The notes under the pieces were generated by a model. It was not told the DNA's origin, made no database searches, and saw only the letters and a list, made by a program, of their open reading frames with translations. Shown piece after piece: positions 7,640 to 11,701 of a DNA stretch of 11,701 bases (within the stretch, counting starts at the first letter, position 1; the number at the start of each line of letters is the position of its first letter). A program made the position numbers and the translations under genes. This DNA comes from Pseudomonadota bacterium. GTDB lineage: Bacteria; Pseudomonadota; Alphaproteobacteria; Rhizobiales; Xanthobacteraceae. The DNA is taken from positions 1-11,701 of the forward strand of contig JAEVZN010000380.1 in assembly GCA_023392205.1 (NCBI GenBank), written 5' to 3'.

Positions 7640-8914
7640 TTATCGCTTTTCCCAGGCGGGCAGCGGCACCATCGTCGGCTCCTGGGTGGCAAGCTTGGCC
7701 GGGAAGACCTGCTCGTTGCCGTCCTTGGTCCACTGCCACACACCAATCGAGGCGCGCAGATTCTGGCCAGCATCCTTGGCATCGTCCGGCCAGTCGAAGT
7801 TGGTGAACTTGATGCCGCTGCCATTGACCAGCGTGCCTTCCGGCAGATCGAGCCCGAGCGCAATCTCACGCAGCTCAGCGGGCTCGTAGGTCTTCGCTTT
7901 CGGCAACACTTCGGTGAACAGGGCCCAGATCGCCGAGAAGCCGGCCGAAGCATGGCCTGCGGGGGCGCGCTTCAGCTTTTCCTCGTAGCGGCGGAAGAAT
8001 TCATCGGCGACCTTGCGCGTTTCAGGATTGAGGACAGCCGGGTTCACCTTGGGCGGAAAGTCGGCAACGAAAATGCCGTTGACCGAATCGCCGATGGAAT
8101 TGCGCAGGTCCGGAGACGAATAGCCAGCGCTGACGCCAATAAAGGCGGCGACATTGAGCTGCAATTCCTTCGCCTTGCGCTGAAACAGAATTGCGTCATT
8201 CGGGAATGAGATCGCAATCAGCACGTCCGGATTGACGTCTTTCAGTTTCTGCACGATCGGCGTCATGTCGGTTGCGAACTGATCATAGCCCTCGTCATAG
8301 ACGAGCTTGATGTTCTTCGACTGCGTGTAGGCGCGAATGCCGTCTCCGACCGACTTGCCGAAGGCGCGGTTCTCCCACAGCAGCGCGATCTTCATGTCCT
8401 CAATGGGCTTGTTCAGCCGCTTGGTCAGATCCTCGATGACGAAATCGACGGCGGCCTGTCCGTATTTGCGCGCCGGCGCTCCGACCTGGAACGTATGCTT
8501 GAACCCGCGCCGGGTAATGATTTCGGCCGCACCTGTGGTTTCCCAATGAAAGACGCCATGCCGCTCCGCGGCCTGGCTGACGGCAATGGCAAGCGGTGAG
8601 GCGAAAGAACCGGTCGTGATCTTGATGCCGTTGCGGGTGATGAGACGTTCGGTTTCGCTGATGCCCGCATTTGGATTCATGGCATCGCCGAGCAGGTATT
8701 CGATCTTGCGGCCGTTTACTCCGCCGCGCTCATTGATCATGTCGCGCGCGATCTGCATGGCCTCCCAATTTTCAAGGCCGTTTTTGGCGAAGGGGCCGGT
8801 GACCGGCAACATCACGCCGATGCGGATCGGCTCCTGTGCCGATGCAAGCGAGCCGGTGAATGGAAGCACGGCGAGAGCCGCCATGGCTGCAAGCGAACGT
8901 AAGGTCAGTCGCAT
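7640..8914 (-). CDS. Periplasmic substrate-binding protein of branched-chain-amino-acid-type ABC importer (Peripla_BP_6)
   Basis: Soluble receptor that captures the substrate in the periplasm and delivers it to LivHM, 424 residues. A Sec signal peptide is clear: MRLTLRS, hydrophobic AAMAALAVLPFTGSL, then ASA before Gln27. The mature protein opens EPIRIGVMLPVTGPFA, the standard start of Leu/Ile/Val-type receptors, followed by GLENWEAMQIARDMINERGGVNGRKIEYLLGD and other Peripla_BP_6 blocks. I chose ATG 8914 over ATG 8935 because AAGGGAGG lies five bases before 8914 and the signal peptide begins there. The first gene of the long minus-strand operon, it is divergent from the LysR gene. At 424 residues it is longer than classic LivJ (about 365) and fits the group used for aromatic acids, amides and other non-amino-acid ligands. 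The ligand itself is not readable from sequence. Confidence 0.94.
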   Translation of the reverse strand: MRLTLRSLAAMAALAVLPFTGSLASAQEPIRIGVMLPVTGPFAKNGLENWEAMQIARDMINERGGVNGRKIEYLLGDAMNPNAGISETERLITRNGIKITTGSFASPLAIAVSQAAERHGVFHWETTGAAEIITRRGFKHTFQVGAPARKYGQAAVDFVIEDLTKRLNKPIEDMKIALLWENRAFGKSVGDGIRAYTQSKNIKLVYDEGYDQFATDMTPIVQKLKDVNPDVLIAISFPNDAILFQRKAKELQLNVAAFIGVSAGYSSPDLRNSIGDSVNGIFVADFPPKVNPAVLNPETRKVADEFFRRYEEKLKRAPAGHASAGFSAIWALFTEVLPKAKTYEPAELREIALGLDLPEGTLVNGSGIKFTNFDWPDDAKDAGQNLRASIGVWQWTKDGNEQVFPAKLATQEPTMVPLPAWEKR

Positions 8915-8919
8915 GAGAT

Positions 8920-8927
8920 CCTCCCTT
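8920..8927 (-). promoter_or_regulatory. Strong ribosome binding site of the binding-protein gene
   Basis: Minus-strand AAGGGAGG five bases before ATG 8914. It favours this start over the in-frame ATG at 8935, which lies upstream of the site and lacks one of its own. A strong site fits the need for abundant receptor. Confidence 0.8.
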
Positions 8928-8964
8928 GTCAGCATGATACGGAGCCAACGGACTGACGGAACGC

Positions 8965-8982
8965 TATCACATGGAAAACATA
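8965..8982 (+). promoter_or_regulatory. Candidate LysR-type operator half, copy 1
   Basis: Reads TAT-CA-CATGGAA-AAC-ATA on the plus strand. It shares TAT, CATGGAA and ATA with the reverse complement of 9010-9026, and is nearer to the binding-protein gene (about 51 bp before its start codon). By analogy with LysR systems it would be the activation site that the regulator shifts onto near the target promoter. The assignment is inference from the repeat. Confidence 0.5.
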
Positions 8983-9009
8983 CAGCAATTGCATTGTTGC
9001 TATCTTAAT

Positions 9010-9026
9010 TATACGTTCCATGCATA
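9010..9026 (-). promoter_or_regulatory. Candidate LysR-type operator half, copy 2 (TAT-N11-ATA box)
   Basis: Reads TAT-G-CATGGAA-CGT-ATA on the minus strand. It is a T-N11-A box with a 3-bp dyad (TAT/ATA), the form LysR-type regulators usually recognise. It lies about 46 bp before the LysR start codon and 27 bp from the inverted partner copy. By family precedent it would be the primary recognition site. Confidence 0.55.
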
Positions 9027-9071
9027 CCATTGATGAAGTGGCGCGCGGCGCTGATCAAGGGACGGGCAGAT

Positions 9072-9986
9072 ATGGATTTGCGCAAAGCCCAGTATTTCTT
9101 TGCGGTTCTTGAACATCGCAACCTGAGCAATGCCGCGCATGCATTGCGTGTATCCCAGCCGACGCTAAGCCGGCAGATGCAGGCTCTCGAGGAAGAATTC
9201 GGTATGGCGCTGTTCATCCGGCATGGCCGCGGCATGCAGCCGACCGAAGCCGGCAAGCGGCTGCATGAGGGATTGCTGGGGCTGGAGCGGCGTATGCGCT
9301 CTCTGAAATCCGACATCACCTCGGCCGCGACCGAGCCAACCGGCGAGATTGCGTTCGGCATTCCGCCGTCGCCGCGCAGCCTGTTCGCAGTCCCGCTCAT
9401 CAGGCAATTCGCCGAGGAATGTCCGCGCGTCACCGTGCGGGTGTCGGAGGAAACCAGCGGAGAATTGCGCGATCTGGTCGCGTCGGGTGTCCTCGATGTG
9501 GCGATCACCAATTTTCACGCGCCGATGCGCGATATGTCTGCCGAACCGCTTGGTCGCGAGCAGATGTACCTCGTCGGACCGCCGGCGGCGAAGCTATCGA
9601 TGAAGACCGAAACGCCGATCGGCAAACTCGCCGAACTGCCCTTGATCCTCACGACGCGCCCGAACAGTCTGCGCCTGACCGTTGAGGCGAGCCTCAACCG
9701 ATACGGAAAGAAGCCGGATATCCGGGTGGAGGCGAATGCCTTGCCGCTGATGACCGATCTGGTCACCGCCGGGCTTGGGTATACGGTGCTGCCGCTTTGC
9801 GGCATCCGCGCCTGCCTCAAGAACAAGACGGTCACGGCGAGCCCGATCTCGAATTTCTACATCACCTGGCTGATGGCGAAGACGAAGTCGCGACCGCTCA
9901 GCCTCGCCGTGGAGCGCTTCTGCGATCTTCTGCACAAGACGGCGCAAGACCAGATCCAGAAGAAAATCTGGAGCAGGCCCGGTTGA
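9072..9986 (+). CDS. LysR-type transcriptional regulator
   Basis: DNA-binding regulator of 304 residues, a normal LysR length. The N-terminal winged helix-turn-helix covers about residues 1-60 (MDLRKAQYFFAVLEHRNLSNAAHALRVSQPTLSRQMQALEEEFG, then LFIRHGRGMQPTEAG). A linker helix follows to about 88, and the co-inducer domain starts at GEIAFGIPPSPRSLF (about 91-105). The ATG at 9072 is preferred over upstream starts at 9030 and 9033 because it opens the HTH in the usual way and AAGGGA lies nine bases before it. The only plus-strand gene here, it diverges from the transporter operon and converges on the FAD-subunit gene with stop codons six bases apart. It most likely controls the adjacent operon in answer to its substrate or an intermediate; the co-inducer is unknown. 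The fold and sequence are nearer Nac/GcvA-like types than CbbR, but I would not name it. Confidence 0.95.
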   Translation: MDLRKAQYFFAVLEHRNLSNAAHALRVSQPTLSRQMQALEEEFGMALFIRHGRGMQPTEAGKRLHEGLLGLERRMRSLKSDITSAATEPTGEIAFGIPPSPRSLFAVPLIRQFAEECPRVTVRVSEETSGELRDLVASGVLDVAITNFHAPMRDMSAEPLGREQMYLVGPPAAKLSMKTETPIGKLAELPLILTTRPNSLRLTVEASLNRYGKKPDIRVEANALPLMTDLVTAGLGYTVLPLCGIRACLKNKTVTASPISNFYITWLMAKTKSRPLSLAVERFCDLLHKTAQDQIQKKIWSRPG

Positions 9987-10014
9987 GGACGCTCAGGCTT
10001 GCGCCGCAGCGTCC
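9987..10014. other. Inverted repeat at the convergent lysR/FAD-subunit junction
   Basis: GGACGCT (9987-9993) and AGCGTCC (10008-10014) can form a 7-bp stem with a 14-base loop, starting directly after the LysR stop codon and covering the last codons of the FAD gene. No T-tract follows in either direction, so an intrinsic terminator is only weakly supported. It could still slow or stabilise transcripts from both converging genes. Confidence 0.3.
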
Positions 10015-10847
10015 AGCGCGCGGCGCACCGCCACACGCGCGATATCGCGCCGGTAGGCCTCGTCCGCCTGCAGGTCCTCAAGCGGCTCGACGCCGGAGGC
10101 CACGGCCTCCGCTGCCACGGCGAATGCCGAAACCGTCGGCGCCTGCCCCTCCAGGATCGCTTCCGCTTCCGTGATGCGTCGCGGACTGCCCTCAATGCCG
10201 CCAACGCCGATGCGCACCTGCGTCATCGCGCCGCCATACGGCAACCAGCTCACAAGCGCCATCCCGATCGCATAATCGCCGGCCCGGCGGCTGAACTCGT
10301 AGAATCCGAATTTCGTGTGCTCGGGCGGAACGGGGATCCGGATTTCCGACAGGATTTCGTCCGTCCTGAGATCGGTAGTCATCAGCCCGTGAAAATATTC
10401 CTGCGCCGCGATCTGCCGCGAGCCGCTGGTGCTCGCTGCAATCATCACCGCATCGAGCACAACCGACATCAGGCACCATTCGGATGCAGGATCGGCATGT
10501 GCCAGGCTTCCACATACGGTCCCGCGGGTGCGGATGGGATAATGCGCGATATGGCTGACGATATGCGGCAGCAGCACAGCCAGTGGGCCCGCCACCGGCG
10601 GCTTTGCCATGGCGGCATGCCGCACGCCGGCACCGATCACAAGCCAGCCAACGGAGACCCGGAATTTCTGCAACTCGGTAATATGATTGATGTCGACCAG
10701 ATGTTTCGGACTGGCCAGCCGGAAAGACATGGCCGGGACAAGACTCTGACCGCCTGACAGGATCTGCGCGTCGTCCAGACTGTTCAACAGAATGAGCGCC
10801 TCGTTCAGGTCAGCGGGAGCGTGATAATCGAAATTACTCGGTTTCAT
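9993..10847 (-). CDS. FAD-binding subunit of molybdenum hydroxylase (xanthine dehydrogenase family subunit M, CoxM-like)
   Basis: Medium subunit that binds FAD and hands electrons from the [2Fe-2S] subunit to the final acceptor, 284 residues, normal length. It opens MKPSNFDYHAPADLNEAL as CoxM-type proteins do. The FAD pyrophosphate-binding motifs SGGQSLVP (31-38) and TVCGSLAHADPASE (110-123) are present, followed by the CODH-type C-terminal domain (about 175-280; FYEFSRRAGDYAIG near its start). ATG 10847 is preceded by GAGG four bases upstream. It should complete the enzyme whose other two subunits are at 1-2678, yet it stands more than 7 kb away with a regulator and a whole transporter between. 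It is read in the same direction as them, but the opposing lysR gene makes one continuous transcript less likely, so it probably has its own promoter in 10848-11135. A second, separate hydroxylase is possible but no other subunit is seen. Confidence 0.93.
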   Translation of the reverse strand: MKPSNFDYHAPADLNEALILLNSLDDAQILSGGQSLVPAMSFRLASPKHLVDINHITELQKFRVSVGWLVIGAGVRHAAMAKPPVAGPLAVLLPHIVSHIAHYPIRTRGTVCGSLAHADPASEWCLMSVVLDAVMIAASTSGSRQIAAQEYFHGLMTTDLRTDEILSEIRIPVPPEHTKFGFYEFSRRAGDYAIGMALVSWLPYGGAMTQVRIGVGGIEGSPRRITEAEAILEGQAPTVSAFAVAAEAVASGVEPLEDLQADEAYRRDIARVAVRRALDAAAQA

Positions 10848-10913
10848 TTGGCCTCATCTGGACAGTGGTGACTCGTCCTGCTTCAGCGTAACAGCGTGTA
10901 CCAGATTTAATGG

Positions 10914-10929
10914 ATCGAATGTGCTCGAT
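10914..10929. promoter_or_regulatory. Inverted repeat upstream of the FAD-subunit gene, possible operator
   Basis: ATCGA (10914-10918) and TCGAT (10925-10929) form a perfect 5-bp dyad with a 6-bp spacer, about 66 bp before the FAD-subunit start codon. The even-length symmetry is unlike the T-N11-A box near 9010, so if it is an operator it may serve a different regulator family. Short dyads also occur by chance. Confidence 0.25.
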
Positions 10930-11069
10930 TGTCTTTGCTTTAATAAGTTTGGATAATGCCAGTACATAGATTTTTTTCAGGGTCCACTATTCGCTCAGTC
11001 CAAGGCATCATTTAGGAGAACGAAGTTTACCGCTGGCTGAGGGTGTCACCACTTCTCTCCCAAAAGATA

Positions 11070-11120
11070 CTTCAGTCCGGCACTGAGGAACTCGCTATTG
11101 CAGCTCGTTGGAGCGAGTTC
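11070..11120 (-). terminator. Tandem stem-loops after the NhaR-like gene, possible terminator
   Basis: Two inverted repeats start 15 bp after the NhaR-like stop codon. The first is a perfect 9-bp stem, GAACTCGCT (11088-11096) with AGCGAGTTC (11112-11120), loop 15 bases. The second has a 5-bp perfect stem, TCAGT (11072-11076) with ACTGA (11082-11086), loop CCGGC. In the minus-strand RNA the second is followed by GUAUCUUUUGGG, which has only a short U-run. Termination of the NhaR-like transcript is plausible but not strongly shown. Confidence 0.4.
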
Positions 11121-11135
11121 GGCCGCAAACGCGAG

Positions 11136-11701
11136 TCAGGTCGTTGAGACGCCGACCTCCGCGAATAGCTCTGACTTTGCCGCTTTGCTGATTGCTACAA
11201 CAGCCGGGTGTATCAGTTTTCGCTCAATCGAAATCGCGAAATATTTTGCGGCAATGCCGTCTGCGTGACCCACGATCTCTGCGTCATATTGGCTGCGCAT
11301 CTCGTCGGCCAGGATAATGGGAGCCGGGAAAATGCCCGTCCCCGCCTTACCGAAGGCCTTCATGAGCGCGCTGTCGTCAAACTCCCCAACGACCTGCGGC
11401 TCGGCCTGATGCTGGCTGAACCACCGCGTGAGCGCCCCTCGCATCGCCGCTCCATCGCTCGGCAATAGCATGGGCGCGCCGTGCAGAGACTGCGGGAAGC
11501 CTTTGCGGTAGCGGGCCGCGAGTTTGGGGATGGCGTAGAAAGCGATCTGGGCGCTTCCAAGCGTATGAGTGTAGCCTTTCACGCCGAGCTGGGACGGCAG
11601 CGGCTGATCGGCGATCACGAGATCGATCTTGTGAATGGCGAGTTCCGCGAACAGCCGTTCCAGCTTGTCTTCACGGCAGATCAGGCGAACGCGTTCGGCG
11701 C
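11136..11701 (-). CDS. nhaR: NhaR-like LysR-family transcriptional regulator (partial, N-terminus outside window)
   Basis: C-terminal 187 residues of a LysR-family effector-binding domain; the frame runs open to the window edge at 11701. The pattern is that of NhaR: LICREDKLERLFAELAIHKIDLVIADQPLP near the visible start, then GAPMLLPSDGAAMRGALTRWF, VVGEFDDSALMKAFGKAGTGIFPAP, and HPAVVAISKAAKSELF near the end. About 110-120 residues, including the helix-turn-helix, are missing because of the window edge. NhaR in enterobacteria activates the sodium/proton antiporter gene nhaA in response to sodium and affects surface polysaccharide genes; whether that holds here is unknown. It is separated from the catabolic genes by a 288-bp spacer with possible terminator hairpins and probably does not belong to their pathway. 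The visible open frame beginning with GTG at 11618 is internal and not the true start. Confidence 0.88.
   Translation of the reverse strand, partial: AERVRLICREDKLERLFAELAIHKIDLVIADQPLPSQLGVKGYTHTLGSAQIAFYAIPKLAARYRKGFPQSLHGAPMLLPSDGAAMRGALTRWFSQHQAEPQVVGEFDDSALMKAFGKAGTGIFPAPIILADEMRSQYDAEIVGHADGIAAKYFAISIERKLIHPAVVAISKAAKSELFAEVGVSTT

Larger units (their letters stand above)
8915..9071. promoter_or_regulatory. Divergent promoter/operator region between binding-protein operon and LysR gene
   Basis: The 157-bp gap between two divergent genes is AT-rich in its centre (about 8961-9030), unlike the GC-rich surroundings, and should hold promoters for both directions. Two inverted copies of a CATGGAA-centred motif (8965-8982 and 9010-9026) flank an imperfect dyad, GCAA-N8-TTGC, at 8985-9000. 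The layout is classic for LysR-type control: a regulator read divergently from its target, with auto-repression and inducer-dependent activation. I could not assign convincing -35/-10 pairs in either direction; candidates such as TTGCAT (8989-8994) with TATACG (9010-9015) have a poor 15-bp spacer. Confidence 0.7.
10848..11135. other. AT-richer intergenic spacer with inverted repeats, no gene seen
   Basis: This 288-bp gap lies between the FAD-subunit gene and the NhaR-like gene. Base composition is clearly less GC-rich than the genes around it, with a T7 run at 10970-10976. I looked for coding sequence on both strands. The longest reading, about 40 codons on the plus strand ending at 11147, lacks a convincing start and overlaps the NhaR gene end. 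The spacer should hold the promoter of the FAD gene, but I could not pick a convincing -35/-10 pair. It holds the inverted repeats listed separately. It may mark the edge of the catabolic cluster. Confidence 0.6.

Noticed and set aside
7097..8209. 370-codon open frame on the plus strand across livH and the binding-protein gene
   Set aside because: Antisense shadow of two clearly recognised genes; its product is rich in Arg/His/Gln with no recognisable domain and no ribosome site.
9030..9071. Upstream start of the LysR gene at TTG 9030 or ATG 9033
   Set aside because: Would add 13-14 residues before a canonical LysR N-terminus; ATG 9072 has the better ribosome site, and the extension runs up against the candidate operator.
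10880..10905. Possible sigma-54 promoter or GTAACA/GTGTAC dyad upstream of the FAD gene
   Set aside because: The -24-like TGGTAC lacks a proper -12 TTGC at the right distance and the dyad is too imperfect.
10910..10969. Short plus-strand reading from ATG in the AT-rich spacer (19 codons)
   Set aside because: Too short, no ribosome site, no recognisable product.
11022..11147. About 40-codon plus-strand frame in the spacer overlapping the NhaR-like gene end
   Set aside because: No ATG start or ribosome site, no recognised similarity; frame length is within chance for this region.
1..11701. CRISPR arrays, tRNA/rRNA genes, insertion sequences or transposases
   Set aside because: No regularly spaced repeats, cloverleaf-like sequences, transposase-like proteins or terminal repeats were seen by eye.

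Overview
The window looks like a chromosomal segment of a fairly GC-rich proteobacterium. An alphaproteobacterium such as a member of the Hyphomicrobiales is my best guess, from the gene mix and codon use; this is inference, not proof. Apart from one LysR-type regulator, every gene is on the minus strand, so the window is best read from right to left.

From right to left: (1) 11701-11136, the C-terminal part of an NhaR-like LysR-family regulator, cut by the window edge. (2) 11135-10848, a 288-bp AT-richer spacer with no convincing gene but with several inverted repeats. (3) 10847-9993, the FAD-binding (CoxM-like) subunit of a molybdenum hydroxylase. (4) 9072-9986 on the plus strand, a LysR-type regulator that converges tail to tail with the FAD gene and diverges from the operon to its left. 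(5) 9071-8915, a divergent promoter region holding two inverted copies of a TAT-N(1-2)-CATGGAA-N3-ATA motif, a good candidate operator. (6) 8914-4234, a complete branched-chain-amino-acid-type (HAAT) ABC importer: periplasmic binding protein, LivH, LivM, LivG, LivF. A GC-rich stem-loop lies between the binding protein and livH. (7) 4232-3255, an amidohydrolase_2 (ACMSD-like) metal-dependent hydrolase or decarboxylase. (8) 3258-2689, a DUF1185 'amino acid synthesis' family protein. (9) 2678-2193, the [2Fe-2S] subunit. (10) 2193-1, the molybdopterin subunit of the hydroxylase, cut by the window edge just after its conserved catalytic glutamate.

Genes 8914 to 1 are packed with 1-22 bp gaps or 1-8 bp overlaps after the livH junction, so they look like one operon. 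Read together, the locus resembles an inducible catabolic cluster. A small organic acid, probably an aromatic or N-heterocyclic carboxylate, would be imported by the ABC system, hydroxylated by a three-subunit Mo/FeS/FAD enzyme and then decarboxylated or hydrolysed by the amidohydrolase, all under the divergent LysR regulator. The substrate cannot be read from sequence. The most notable points are the split hydroxylase genes (FAD subunit separated from the other two by regulator and transporter), the paired operator-like boxes, the inter-gene stem-loop, and a DUF1185 protein of unknown role inside a tightly coupled catabolic operon.
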